Shown: piece by piece, positions 1 through 8,626 of the stretch | Layout: each line of letters opens with the position of its first letter | Position numbering within the stretch: the first letter of the stretch is position 1 | Assembly (NCBI GenBank): GCA_947510165.1 | Contig: CANNSB010000002.1 | Coordinates: 123,840-187,839, forward strand | Source: an uncultured Clostridia bacterium | GTDB taxonomy: Bacteria > Bacillota > Clostridia > Oscillospirales > Ruminococcaceae | Length of the DNA stretch: 64,000 nt | Reading direction: 5' to 3' | Program-made: the position numbers and the translations under genes | Notes under the pieces: generated by a model | What the model saw: only the letters and a program-made list of their open reading frames with translations | Told to the model about the DNA's origin: nothing | Databases searched by the model: none

Positions 1-1014
1 AAGGAAAACGATGTATCTGTTTGATATTAATTCTGGTTCTATATATTTTTCAAATAAAATTTTTGATATTTCATAAGTTTTTTTTCCTAGATGAAAACAA
101 TCAATAGAAAGATGAGTTTTATTTTGATGTTTTATATATTTTATATCTAAATTTTTTAATATATTATAAATATTGTCTACCGTAAATGAAAATTTAATAA
201 AATCTTCTTTTCCTTTATAAGTTAGATAGTTTAAACAATTTTCTATAGAAGATAGAATAATATAATTTGGACTGGTTGATCCAAAGATGGACATATTTGA
301 CTTTATTTCATCTCTATTAAATTTTTTAGAATTTATATGTAAAAGAGCACTTCCCGTTAAACAAGGTAAAGTTTTATGTATGCTATCTATAACAATATCT
401 GCTTCAAAATATAGAGGATGAATATTTTTTTCTAAAAAAAACAGGTGAGAACCGTGAGAATTATCTACTATTAATAATTTATTATATTTTTTACAGAGAG
501 ATGATATTTTTTTTATATCTTGCATAACCCCAAAATAGTCTGGCGAGGTTATAAATATGGCAGAAACATCCATGTTTTCTATAATAGTTTTTTCAAGGAT
601 AGAAATATCTACAATCCCACTAACCATAGAGTTGTCAATATATTTTGGATATATCCATATTGTGGAAATATTCAGGATAGCAGATGTGTTTATAAAAGAT
701 GAATGAGAATTTCTCATAGCTATAATTTTTTTTCCAAACTTTAAAGTTGAAAATAGTGCAGTTTGAATAGCAAGTGTTGCACCACAGGCCGAAAAAATTG
801 TAAAATTTGTGTTATATAGATTTGATGCAAAATCCTCAGCACTTTTTATGATGGAAGATGAGCTATATAGACTGTCTGATCCAGAAACTTCTGTTATATC
901 ATATTTAGAAATTTCTGGAGAAGAAGATAAAAATCCTTTATGTCCAGGTGTATGAAATCTAGCGAAGTCTTGCCTTATATAATTGTCTATAAAATTTTTT
1001 ATATATAATTTCAT
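1..1014 (-). CDS. Orn/Lys/Arg decarboxylase family protein (3' part cut off by window edge)
   Basis: PLP-dependent fold-type-I decarboxylase of the Orn/Lys/Arg class, which removes CO2 from a basic amino acid for polyamine synthesis or acid resistance; the substrate cannot be told from sequence. The frame is open for 338 codons from the ATG at 1014 to the window edge, so the C-terminus is missing. Visible motifs: FHTPGHKG near residue 22 (N-terminal hallmark of the family), TSPDYFGV, the VDNSHGSH block and DSIHKTLPCLTGSALLHI, whose Lys is the expected PLP lysine. The upstream signal is weak (AGAAAG). In many Firmicutes such genes (yaaO/speA type) lie before tmk and holB; that part would be outside the window. 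Family assignment is secure, substrate is not. Confidence 0.85.
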   Translation of the reverse strand, partial: MKLYIKNFIDNYIRQDFARFHTPGHKGFLSSSPEISKYDITEVSGSDSLYSSSSIIKSAEDFASNLYNTNFTIFSACGATLAIQTALFSTLKFGKKIIAMRNSHSSFINTSAILNISTIWIYPKYIDNSMVSGIVDISILEKTIIENMDVSAIFITSPDYFGVMQDIKKISSLCKKYNKLLIVDNSHGSHLFFLEKNIHPLYFEADIVIDSIHKTLPCLTGSALLHINSKKFNRDEIKSNMSIFGSTSPNYIILSSIENCLNYLTYKGKEDFIKFSFTVDNIYNILKNLDIKYIKHQNKTHLSIDCFHLGKKTYEISKILFEKYIEPELISNRYIVFL

Positions 1015-1037
1015 TTTAAAAAATCTTTCTAAAAAAT

Positions 1038-1072
1038 ATAGTAGTGTATGATAAACTATCACACACTACTAT
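1038..1072. terminator. Hairpin upstream of the decarboxylase gene
   Basis: A 16-bp stem with one mismatch (arms 1038-1053 and 1057-1072) and a 3-base loop. It lies in the 5' region of the leftward decarboxylase gene and downstream of a doubtful rightward ORF. It could be a terminator for transcription entering from the right, or a leader hairpin or operator for the decarboxylase. No clear T-run follows on either strand. Confidence 0.4.
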
Positions 1073-1131
1073 ATTAGACGTAAATTTTATTATTTACAAT
1101 GGTATAAAGTATAAATATATTAAAAAGAGAA

Positions 1132-1401
1132 TTGTTTAAATCTATATGGATTATATTTTGGATATATTTTATATTTTGTAGTTTGATATTTAAATATAAT
1201 GTTTATAAAGTAGTTTTAAAATATTCAACAATATATCTAATTTTAAAAATAGATGAGGCGATGGAAGTAGATATTTCTACATTCTCTAAAAAGCCAATAG
1301 TTTTGAACATTTTAAATATAAAAAATAATTTAATTAATATGAGTTTAAAAATAATAATGGATGGGTATAAATTTTATTTTATTAAACATTTTTATTTTTA
1401 A
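1132..1401 (+). CDS. Doubtful 89-residue ORF, possible small membrane protein or gene remnant
   Basis: Open frame from a TTG with only a poor AAAGAGA in front. The first 23 residues are hydrophobic (IWIIFWIYFIFCSLIF), the rest is Ile/Lys/Asn-rich without any motif I recognise. It sits in an otherwise gene-free stretch between the decarboxylase and the substrate-binding protein. AT-rich DNA often yields such frames by chance. It could also be a decayed permease gene. I cannot support a function. Confidence 0.2.
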   Translation: MFKSIWIIFWIYFIFCSLIFKYNVYKVVLKYSTIYLILKIDEAMEVDISTFSKKPIVLNILNIKNNLINMSLKIIMDGYKFYFIKHFYF

Positions 1402-1591
1402 ATATATTCTATAAAAGATAAAAACAAATAAGATAAATTTAAATAATTCTCGTATAATATACTAGATTATTTTCATAAGATAGAAGATAGGAGTTTTTAA
1501 GTTTAAAATAAGTTAAAAGAAATAATCTAGTACAGTAATAATTATGTCCTAAAAACAAGTTATTATACAATGTAATAATATGGAAATTAAT
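1402..1591. other. Intergenic stretch with a spaced inverted repeat
   Basis: Contains a perfect 13-bp inverted repeat, TACTAGATTATTT at 1460-1472 and its complement at 1520-1532, with a 47-base spacer, and a TATAAT-like box at 1453-1458 directly before the left arm. No ORF is convincing. It lies just beyond the 3' end of the leftward lipoprotein gene. Confidence 0.4.
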
Positions 1592-2608
1592 TTATTTAAA
1601 ATAATAAAAATCATCTAAAGGTAATTTATTTCCTATTAGATCGGGTGAAAAAGAGTTTACAATAGATAATATATCTATAATGTTAGATTTCATTTTTTCA
1701 GAATGTATATAGATAGAATTATATTTTGGAATTGATAACTTTGCCAAATCAGATGACATTAAACCAATATTTTCAGCGATATTTTGTACATCAGGGGGAT
1801 TTCTTTTAACCATAGAGGTTGATCGATCATATTCAAGTAAAAATTTATCTAAAATGTCCTTTTTATTTTCTATAAAAGATTTGGAAGCAATTAAAACTCC
1901 CATAGCAAGATTTGATTCTGGGTAAATTTTGTTCCATTCCTCAGAAATATTTAAAGATCTAATTAATTTTGGATTATCTTTTAACGTAGAACTAGCAAAA
2001 GGTTCTGGAATAATAGCAATGTCAATTTTTCCATCAGAAATATCTTGTGTAAATTCTAGTATATTTTCAATATAGTTAATTTTAATATCTTTGCCAATAG
2101 TTAGATTATTTTTAATAAATATATGTTCTAATATATATTTTTGTGAAGGATCTTCTATATATGTATTTATAGTTTTTCCTTTAAAAGATTTTATATCTTT
2201 TATATCTATAGATTTATTAATAATAAAAGAAAGAGAACCAGAGGTATTTATACTTATAGCTTTAAAGTTTCCATCTGTTTTATTGTATATATCAGAAGCA
2301 ACAATAGTAGGAACAGCAGCAATGTCTATTTGATTGTTAATAGCTTTTTCAATAATTTTTGTAGTAGAATTTACAACATCGATATTATATTTATTAAGAG
2401 TAGAGTTTTTATTATTTAAGTGGATTAAATATAGAGATGGAATTGTGTAAGAGCCTTTTAGAGTTGATATATTTACAATTTCTTTCTGAGATTGTTGGTT
2501 ATTAATATCTTTATCTTGTTGATTATTTTTATTTGTACAAGAGTTTAGACTAATAATTATAGTTATTAATAATATAACATAGGATAAATTTTTTATATTT
2601 TTTATAAT
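1592..2608 (-). CDS. ABC-type NitT/TauT-like substrate-binding lipoprotein, apparent ATT start
   Basis: 338 codons plus stop. The product reads as a secreted lipoprotein: positively charged N-terminus, hydrophobic stretch, then SLNSC as lipobox near residue 23, followed by an NKNNQQDK linker. The mature part matches periplasmic-binding-like proteins of the NMT1/THI5/NrtA type (TLKGSYTIPSLYLIH, IAAVPTIVASDIYNKT, IPEPFAS, MGVLIASKSF). These bind small ligands such as thiamine precursors, sulfonates or nitrate; the ligand is not predictable. There is no in-frame ATG, GTG or TTG before residue 236: the frame opens after a TGA at 2614-2612, and a GGAG box at 2618-2615 points to ATT at 2608 (6-base spacing) or ATA at 2605. 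The permease and ATPase genes that normally accompany it are absent here. Confidence 0.75.
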   Translation of the reverse strand: MIKNIKNLSYVILLITIIISLNSCTNKNNQQDKDINNQQSQKEIVNISTLKGSYTIPSLYLIHLNNKNSTLNKYNIDVVNSTTKIIEKAINNQIDIAAVPTIVASDIYNKTDGNFKAISINTSGSLSFIINKSIDIKDIKSFKGKTINTYIEDPSQKYILEHIFIKNNLTIGKDIKINYIENILEFTQDISDGKIDIAIIPEPFASSTLKDNPKLIRSLNISEEWNKIYPESNLAMGVLIASKSFIENKKDILDKFLLEYDRSTSMVKRNPPDVQNIAENIGLMSSDLAKLSIPKYNSIYIHSEKMKSNIIDILSIVNSFSPDLIGNKLPLDDFYYFK

Positions 2609-2789
2609 AAGTCACTCCATATCAGTTTTAGTTTATATTTATTTGATAAACATAATAATTCTTTTAAAAAATAAAGTCAATTAAAAATTATATTTTAAAA
2701 AAATATTAAATATAAAAGAAAAAAATTTCACTTAAATATATCAAAATATGATATAATAAATATCAATAATATAGATCTGAGGTACCTAA

Positions 2790-3578
2790 ATGGAAAATAT
2801 TAATATTAATGATAATACAAATGAAATAGAGAGCAAAATTAAAGGTGAATTTGAAAATATAATGGGCAGAAACTCTGTTTTAGAAGCGATAAATAGTGAT
2901 AGAAATATAGATACTGTATTTATTTCAAAATCAGAAAATAAAAAAGGTTTAATAAATAAAATTGTTGCAATTGCTGTTTCAAAAGGAATTGTTGTAAAAA
3001 AAGTTGATGATGGAAAACTAAATAATTTAAGTGATGGGGGAAATCATCAAGGTGTAGTAGCTGTTGTTTGTGCTGCAAAGTATTCTGATTTAGAAGATAT
3101 ACTGCATACTGCAAAAGAGAGAGAAGAACAGCCGCTTATTATTATGTGTGATGAAATAGAAGATCAACATAATCTAGGGGCAATCATAAGAACAGCAGAG
3201 TGTTGTGGTGCACATGGGGTGATTATCCCTAAAAGGAGATCTGCTAGTTTAAGTCCTATTATTTATAAAACTTCTGTTGGTGCTGTTGAGCATATTCATG
3301 TTGTAAGGGTTTCAAATCTTTCTTCTACTATAGAGGTTCTTAAGAAAAGTGGAGTTTGGATATATGGAGCAGACCAAAAGGGAGAGATATATAGCAATGT
3401 TGATTTTAAAGGTGCTATGTGTATTATAATCGGATCAGAAGATAAAGGAATATCAAGAATTGTTTTAGAAAAGTGTGATTTTAAAATATCAATACCTATG
3501 AAGGGCAAAATTCAATCTTTAAACGCATCTGTTGCAGCTGGTGTTTTGATGTGCGATGTAGTTAGACAAAGAGGATAA
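2790..3578 (+). CDS. rlmB: 23S rRNA (guanosine-2'-O)-methyltransferase, TrmH/SpoU family
   Basis: 262 residues, normal length for RlmB. It uses S-adenosylmethionine to 2'-O-methylate a guanosine of 23S rRNA. Visible features: N-terminal substrate-binding part starting GRNSVLEAI, then the SPOUT knot domain with DEIEDQHNLGAIIRTAECCGA (motif 1), IIIGSEDKGIS (motif 2) and IPMKGKIQSLNASVAAGVLM (motif 3). Start ATG is preceded by GAGGT. A TATAAT box lies near 2750-2755. The next gene follows in the same direction after about 58 bases, so the two are probably co-transcribed. Related TrmH-group enzymes modify other sites, but the N-terminal domain favours RlmB. Confidence 0.9.
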   Translation: MENININDNTNEIESKIKGEFENIMGRNSVLEAINSDRNIDTVFISKSENKKGLINKIVAIAVSKGIVVKKVDDGKLNNLSDGGNHQGVVAVVCAAKYSDLEDILHTAKEREEQPLIIMCDEIEDQHNLGAIIRTAECCGAHGVIIPKRRSASLSPIIYKTSVGAVEHIHVVRVSNLSSTIEVLKKSGVWIYGADQKGEIYSNVDFKGAMCIIIGSEDKGISRIVLEKCDFKISIPMKGKIQSLNASVAAGVLMCDVVRQRG

Positions 3579-3636
3579 AAGATATATAATAAATAATATT
3601 GTGTTTATAATTTAATTTTGATTTTGGAGCATAACG

Positions 3637-5769
3637 ATGAATAAATTAGACCAAAAATTTTCTGTTGATAAAATATTAGAAGATCTTGATATAGAAAAAT
3701 CAACTATTAATATTAGCGATGAAGATTTAGATAAGATAGTTGATGATGCTTTGATTGATGATAAATTTGATGATTATACCAATGAATATGAAGAAGATAT
3801 AGAACAGATAGACAAAAAAAACGATCAAGAAAAAGAAATTATTCCACCATCTTTTAATACAAAAAAAATATCTAAACAAGGTTTAAAAGAATTTAAAAAT
3901 AGATATCTTAATTTTAAAAGTTTAAATAATATTAGAAAAGAAAAAACAGATCAAATTGTGTCTATTTTTAAAAGAGAATATCTTGATAAAGACATAGAAG
4001 GAGAATTAAAGTCTTCTTATAAATTAGATGATAAAACAGACCAAAATCTAGAGGTTGAAGAAACTAAAATGGATATAAAAGATAATATAAAAGATCTTTT
4101 AAACAATTTATATTTTAGGGGGATATCATTAGGTATAATTTTCATACTATCTACTTATTATGGTTTTACAAAATATATTTCTTTTTTAGCTATTCCAAAT
4201 CAATTAAGAGTAGAAACTAATCCCAGTATATTTTTAGGGGTTCAATTATTTTTTTTAATAGCAAGTATTATAATATCATATACAACAATATTTGAAGGTG
4301 TAGTTGCATTAATAAAGATAAGACCGGATAGAGATACAAGTGTAGCAATAGCAACTATTGGATCACTTATACAAAATATATTTCTTATATCAAGTCCATC
4401 ATCTATACAGAATATAGATATTCATTTATATTCATCTATAGCAATAGGCATAATTCTTTTTAATGTTATAGGAAAGATATTTATAGTTAAAAGAACTAGA
4501 TTAAATTATAATTTTTTATTAAAAAATAAAGATAAAAAGGCTTTAGATATAAATTTAGACGAAAATCTTTCATCTGATTTGACAAAAGGGGTTATATCAA
4601 AAAATCCTATATTAGGATATACAAAAAATGTATTAAACAATGAATTGTTTATAGAAAAGTCATTTGGGTATGATATTTTAGATTATTTTATGAAATATAT
4701 AACACCAATATCTCTTTTAATCTCACTTGTAATAGGAATTATTACATATTTTATAACACTTAATGCATTTTTATCCATAAGTATTTTGACAGGACTTTTG
4801 TGTATGTGTTCTCCTTTTTGTCTAATATTTTCTTTACATCTACCATTTTATCAAACTATGAAAAAGGTAAATAAAGAAGGGGTTGCGATATTAAATATAT
4901 CTGATATACAAGACTATGGAGAGATAAATAGTGTTGCAGTTGACGCATGTGATATATTTCCAGAAAAAAGCATAACTCTTGTAGGGATAGACACATTTTG
5001 TGGACAGAGAATAGATGAATCTATAATATATGCTACTAGTGTTTTACACCATGTAAAAAGCATTTTTTCTCATGTTTTTATGGATGTTATTTTAAATAGA
5101 AAAGATATATTAAAACAGGTTACATCTTTTGTTTATGAAGAGGGTTTAGGTATTTCTTCATGGGTTGAAAATAAAAGAATCCTTATAGGAACAAGACAAT
5201 TTTTATTGAATTATGGGATAGATGTTCCTATAAAAAAATATGAAGAAAAATTTACAGATAAAAATATAACAGTTTTATATTTATCTAATTGTGGAGAACT
5301 TTCTTCTGCATTTGTTCTTAAAGTTGATGGAGATAGCAATGTTTTACAAAGTTTGATAGATTTACAATATAGTAAAGTTTGCATGGTTGTTAAAACTGTA
5401 GATCCTTTTATTACAAGGGATATTATTGCAAATATTTTTTCTATAAATAGTGAGATTATAAAAGTTATTCCTATAGAAATCCACGATAAATTTGATGATA
5501 TGGTTAAAGAGGTTGATGATGGATATGGAAATGTTTTATGTAAAGGGAATATTTATTCTTTAGTTGAAACTATTGTTAGTTTAAAAAGAATGAAATTAAC
5601 TTTTGTTATGAATATAATAGTTATGCTGACATCTATTATTGTAGGTTGTGTCCTTATATTATTATTTGGACTTTTATCTATAACAAGTCAAATATCTATT
5701 CCTATTTTTTTGATTTATCAACTTTTATGTGTATTTACAACCTATATAATAGGATATTCAAGATTGTGA
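3637..5769 (+). CDS. P-type-ATPase-like membrane protein lacking catalytic motifs
   Basis: 710 residues. Residues 1-155 are acidic and probably cytosolic; then membrane pairs near 160-225, 240-290, 350-405, and two final helices near 655-705, the layout of P1B-type ATPases. The membrane motif resembles a CPC signature but reads CSPFC at 391-395. Where the phosphorylation loop DKTGTLT belongs, the protein has D436 followed by ACDIFP; the hinge GDGIND position reads VDDGYGN. So the fold appears kept while ATP-driven transport is unlikely. It follows rlmB and is followed two bases later by a GNAT gene, so it sits in an operon. Function unknown: it might bind metals or regulate. Membrane boundaries are by eye. 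Confidence 0.7.
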   Translation: MNKLDQKFSVDKILEDLDIEKSTINISDEDLDKIVDDALIDDKFDDYTNEYEEDIEQIDKKNDQEKEIIPPSFNTKKISKQGLKEFKNRYLNFKSLNNIRKEKTDQIVSIFKREYLDKDIEGELKSSYKLDDKTDQNLEVEETKMDIKDNIKDLLNNLYFRGISLGIIFILSTYYGFTKYISFLAIPNQLRVETNPSIFLGVQLFFLIASIIISYTTIFEGVVALIKIRPDRDTSVAIATIGSLIQNIFLISSPSSIQNIDIHLYSSIAIGIILFNVIGKIFIVKRTRLNYNFLLKNKDKKALDINLDENLSSDLTKGVISKNPILGYTKNVLNNELFIEKSFGYDILDYFMKYITPISLLISLVIGIITYFITLNAFLSISILTGLLCMCSPFCLIFSLHLPFYQTMKKVNKEGVAILNISDIQDYGEINSVAVDACDIFPEKSITLVGIDTFCGQRIDESIIYATSVLHHVKSIFSHVFMDVILNRKDILKQVTSFVYEEGLGISSWVENKRILIGTRQFLLNYGIDVPIKKYEEKFTDKNITVLYLSNCGELSSAFVLKVDGDSNVLQSLIDLQYSKVCMVVKTVDPFITRDIIANIFSINSEIIKVIPIEIHDKFDDMVKEVDDGYGNVLCKGNIYSLVETIVSLKRMKLTFVMNIIVMLTSIIVGCVLILLFGLLSITSQISIPIFLIYQLLCVFTTYIIGYSRL

Positions 5770-5771
5770 TA

Positions 5772-6296
5772 ATGGAAACTGATAGATTATATTTAAGAGA
5801 ATTAACACTAGCAGATTTTAATGATCTTTGTAAAATGTTACAGGATAAAGAAGTTATGTATGCTTATGAACATTCGTTTAGTGATACAGAAGTTATGAAT
5901 TGGTTAAATGTACAGATTAGACGATATAAAAAAAATGGAATAGGATTATGGGGAGTTATACATAAGGAAACATCTGTAATGATAGGACAATGTGGATTGA
6001 CTATTCAAGAATGTTTTGGAAAAAAAGTCGTAGAAATAGGATATATTTATCAAAAAGAATATTGGAATAAAGGATATGCAACTGAAACTGCAAAAGCTTG
6101 TAAACGATATGCTTTTGAAATATTAAAATTAAAAGAAGTCTACTCTATAATTAGAGATAATAATATATCATCTCAAAAGGTTGCCGAGAAAAATGGAATG
6201 AATATTGTAGGAGATTTTCTTAAACATTATTATCAAATTGATATGCGACATTTAGTATATAGTGTTAAAAATAATATAAAAAGCGGTCCTAAATAG
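5772..6296 (+). CDS. GNAT-family N-acetyltransferase, RimJ/RimL-like
   Basis: 174 residues from ATG at 5772, two bases after the preceding stop; there is no good Shine-Dalgarno, so translation is probably coupled. METDRLYLRELTLAD at the start, VMIGQCGLTIQE in the middle, the acetyl-CoA loop YWNKGYATETAKA and the terminal SSQKVAEKNGMNIVGDF are typical of the Acetyltransf_3 / RimJ-RimL group, which acetylates protein N-termini or small amines. A longer frame reading back to 5646 would overlap the previous gene and adds no conserved sequence, so it was not used. The substrate is unknown. Confidence 0.85.
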   Translation: METDRLYLRELTLADFNDLCKMLQDKEVMYAYEHSFSDTEVMNWLNVQIRRYKKNGIGLWGVIHKETSVMIGQCGLTIQECFGKKVVEIGYIYQKEYWNKGYATETAKACKRYAFEILKLKEVYSIIRDNNISSQKVAEKNGMNIVGDFLKHYYQIDMRHLVYSVKNNIKSGPK

Positions 6297-6308
6297 GGGC
6301 TGCTTTTT
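6278..6308 (+). terminator. Intrinsic terminator after the GNAT gene
   Basis: Stem AAAAAGCGGTCCT / AGGGGCTGCTTTTT with a short A-rich loop; the stop codon TAG of the GNAT gene lies inside it. The right arm ends in a T-run. Confidence 0.8.
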
Positions 6309-6319
6309 ATATTATCTGA

Positions 6320-6348
6320 TTGTTAAAATAAAAAATATAAGTTATAAT
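6320..6348 (+). promoter_or_regulatory. Sigma-A promoter of rnhA
   Basis: TTGTTA (6320-6325) and TATAAT (6343-6348) separated by 17 bases, immediately before the GGGG Shine-Dalgarno of rnhA. Confidence 0.65.
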
Positions 6349-6372
6349 ATAAATATTAAAGGGGTTTATATT

Positions 6373-6810
6373 ATGAAAAAAGTTTTAATATTCACAGATG
6401 GGGCGTGTAAAGGAAATCCAGGAGCAGGAGGATGGGGAACAATTTTAAGAAGTGGTGGTGTTGAAAAAGAAATTTCTGGGGGAGAAAGAGAAACTACAAA
6501 CAATCGTATGGAGATGACAGCGGTTATAAAAGGTTTGGAAAAACTTAAAGTTAGGTGTAAAGTTTTTATATATAGTGATAGTAAATATATTGTTGATGCT
6601 ATAAATAAAGGATGGGCTTTAAAATGGAAAGAAAATAATTGGTATAGAAATAAAAAAGATAAAGCATTAAATATAGATTTATGGGAAAGATTATTATTAA
6701 AATTAGAAGATCATGAATGTGAAATAGGTTGGGTCAAGGGGCATTCTGGACATAAAGAAAATGAAAGATGTGACCGACTTGCGGTGATGGAAGCTGAAAA
6801 ATATTTATAA
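6373..6810 (+). CDS. rnhA: Ribonuclease HI
   Basis: 145 residues, close to the usual length of bacterial RNase HI, which cuts the RNA strand of RNA-DNA hybrids. The four acidic catalytic residues are visible: D9 in FTDGACKGNPGAGGW, E47 in TNNRMEMTA, D69 in YSDSKYI, and D134 in ENERCDRLA, along with the VKGHSGHKEN loop that carries the conserved His. Start ATG has a GGGG ribosome site and its own promoter; it appears to be a single-gene unit. Confidence 0.95.
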   Translation: MKKVLIFTDGACKGNPGAGGWGTILRSGGVEKEISGGERETTNNRMEMTAVIKGLEKLKVRCKVFIYSDSKYIVDAINKGWALKWKENNWYRNKKDKALNIDLWERLLLKLEDHECEIGWVKGHSGHKENERCDRLAVMEAEKYL

Positions 6811-6821
6811 AAATAAAAAAA

Positions 6822-6879
6822 TATACTTAAAGGGTATATATTTCCTGTTGTATTATATACTTAAATAGTATATAATACA
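6822..6879 (+). promoter_or_regulatory. Tandem palindromic operator before iscS
   Basis: Two near-identical 17-bp palindromic sites, TATACTTAAAGGGTATA (6822-6838) and TATACTTAAATAGTATA (6856-6872), start 34 bases apart, about three helical turns. The second is the core of a larger perfect repeat with 13-bp arms (6849-6861 and 6867-6879) that includes a TATAAT box. The position before an Fe-S assembly operon suggests an Rrf2/IscR-type repressor site; that is an inference. Confidence 0.5.
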
Positions 6880-6942
6880 GATGTAGAGAAAATAACTCTT
6901 AATATTTCGAGTTTAGTTATAATTAAAAAGGAATTGATATAT

Positions 6943-8106
6943 ATGGAGAAGTTTGTTTATTTAGATAATGCAGCGACAACAAAAATCTCAGAAGAGGTTC
7001 TAAAAGAAATGCTTCCATTTTTGCAAGGGTCATATGGAAATGCAAGCACTATATATAGTATAGGTCGTGTTTCACGTTCTGCTATAGAAAAATCAAGAAA
7101 ACAAGTAGCAGCGGCTATCGGATGTTTACCACAAGAAGTTTTTTTTACATCAGGTGGGACAGAATCGGACAACTGGGCTATACAAGGAACAGCAAGAAGA
7201 CTTGCTAGAAAAGGTAAAAATCATATAATAACAACAAATATAGAACATCATGCAGTTTTACATACATGTGAAATGTTGGAAAAACAAGGATTTGAAGTTA
7301 CATATCTTAAAGTTGATTCAGATGGATTTGTGTCTGCAAAGCAGGTTGAAGAAGCAATAAAAGAAACAACCTGTTTAGTTACAATTATGTATGCAAACAA
7401 TGAAATTGGAACAATTCAACCAATAAAAGATATCGGTAAAATTTGCAGAGATAAAGGTGTATGGTTCCACACAGATGCTGTACAAGCTTTGTCAAATGTT
7501 GATATAAATGTTGTTGAACAAAATATAGATTTAATGTCAATTTCATCCCATAAGATTCATGGACCAAAGGGAGTTGGTGTACTCTATATAAAAAGAGGAA
7601 TTGTATTAGACAATATTATAACTGGTGGTGGACAAGAGAGGGCTAAAAGATCTGGAACTGAAAATGTTTATGGAATAGTTGGGTTTGGTTATGCAATAGA
7701 AGAAGCTATGAGAGATATGAAGGAAAAAATTAAAAATATTACTAATTTGAAAAATCATCTTATAGAATCTGTTCTCAAAATTCCTTTTAGCTCTATAAAT
7801 GGTTCGTTAAAAAATAGACTTTGTTTTAATATAAATTTTTCTTTTGGTTCAATAGAAGGAGAATCTCTTCTTCTTATGCTAGATCTTAAAGGAATTTGTG
7901 CTTCATCAGGATCAGCGTGTACATCTGGATCTTTAGATCCATCACATGTTTTGCTGGCTTTAGGAAAAACTCATGAAGTTGCACATGGATCTTTGCGAAT
8001 ATCTTTAGGAAAATATACAACAAGGGAAGATATAGATTATTTAATAGAAGTTTTACCTCCAATAGTAGATAGACTTAGGGAAATATCCCCCTTATGGAAA
8101 GACTAG
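6943..8106 (+). CDS. iscS: Cysteine desulfurase, IscS/NifS type
   Basis: 387 residues from ATG at 6943, chosen over an upstream TTG at 6934 because the AAGGA box at 6928-6932 is 10 bases from the ATG but only 1 from the TTG. The enzyme takes sulfur from cysteine with PLP and passes it to a scaffold for Fe-S cluster assembly. Visible: YLDNAATT at the N-terminus, [18 protein letters not shown], the PLP lysine in [10 protein letters not shown], and the active-site loop [19 protein letters not shown] with its persulfide Cys. The iscU gene follows 39 bases later, so the two form a minimal ISC unit; no iscR is seen nearby. NifS and IscS names are interchangeable here. Confidence 0.93.
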   Translation: MEKFVYLDNAATTKISEEVLKEMLPFLQGSYGNASTIYSIGRVSRSAIEKSRKQVAAAIGCLPQEVFFTSGGTESDNWAIQGTARRLARKGKNHIITTNIEHHAVLHTCEMLEKQGFEVTYLKVDSDGFVSAKQVEEAIKETTCLVTIMYANNEIGTIQPIKDIGKICRDKGVWFHTDAVQALSNVDINVVEQNIDLMSISSHKIHGPKGVGVLYIKRGIVLDNIITGGGQERAKRSGTENVYGIVGFGYAIEEAMRDMKEKIKNITNLKNHLIESVLKIPFSSINGSLKNRLCFNINFSFGSIEGESLLLMLDLKGICASSGSACTSGSLDPSHVLLALGKTHEVAHGSLRISLGKYTTREDIDYLIEVLPPIVDRLREISPLWKD

Positions 8107-8145
8107 TTTTAGATAGTTATTATATAATAGAAAGGAATTATTAAT

Positions 8146-8571
8146 ATGTTATATACTGAAAAATTAATGGAACATTTTACAAATCCTAAAAATGTAGGAG
8201 TTATTGAAAATCCAGATGGTTTTGGAGAAGTTGGAAATGCAAAATGTGGAGACATCATGCAGATGTATATTAGTGTTAATGAAAAAGAAGAGATTACAGA
8301 TATAAAATTCAAAACTTTTGGTTGTGGTGCAGCAATAGCAACAAGTTCTGTAGCAACAACAATGGTTAAAGGAAAAACTATAAGAGAAGCTTTAAAAATA
8401 ACCAATAAAGAAGTTATAGAAGCATTAGAAGAAATTCCAGCTGTTAAAGTTCATTGTTCTGTATTAGCCGAACAAGCTTTAAAATCTGCTGTTTCTGATT
8501 ATTATACAAAAAGAGGAATAGATCCAACTCCAATAGTTGGAATTATAGATGAATCTGCTGCACATCACTAA
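8146..8571 (+). CDS. iscU: Fe-S cluster assembly scaffold, IscU/NifU N-domain
   Basis: 141 residues; the whole protein is the IscU/NifU N-terminal domain. Three conserved Cys ligands are visible in GNAKCGDIM, TFGCGAAIATSS and VHCSVLAEQAL. It holds newly built clusters using sulfur from the IscS gene product encoded just upstream. The Shine-Dalgarno is AAAGGA. The C-terminal tail DESAAHH is typical of the clostridial form. The stop codon touches a very long palindromic terminator. Confidence 0.93.
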   Translation: MLYTEKLMEHFTNPKNVGVIENPDGFGEVGNAKCGDIMQMYISVNEKEEITDIKFKTFGCGAAIATSSVATTMVKGKTIREALKITNKEVIEALEEIPAVKVHCSVLAEQALKSAVSDYYTKRGIDPTPIVGIIDESAAHH

Positions 8572-8626
8572 AAAATAAAAAAGACCACATAGTATAATAT
8601 TATACTATGTGGTCTTTTTTATTTTT
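8571..8626. terminator. Bidirectional terminator, 56-bp perfect palindrome
   Basis: Arms 8571-8598 and 8599-8626 are exact complements (28 bp) with no unpaired spacer. It has A-runs on one side and T-runs on the other, so it terminates both iscU and the convergent 51-residue gene; the last codons and stop of the latter lie inside it. Confidence 0.9.

Noticed and set aside
1449-1532. Purine-riboswitch-like string CGTATAAT followed by GGAGTTTTTAA
   Set aside because: The P1, P2 and P3 pairings and the L2 GATATGG loop needed for that class are missing, and no rightward gene follows.
5646-5771. N-terminal extension of the GNAT acetyltransferase
   Set aside because: It overlaps the upstream gene by 120 bases and the family begins at METDRLYLREL (5772).
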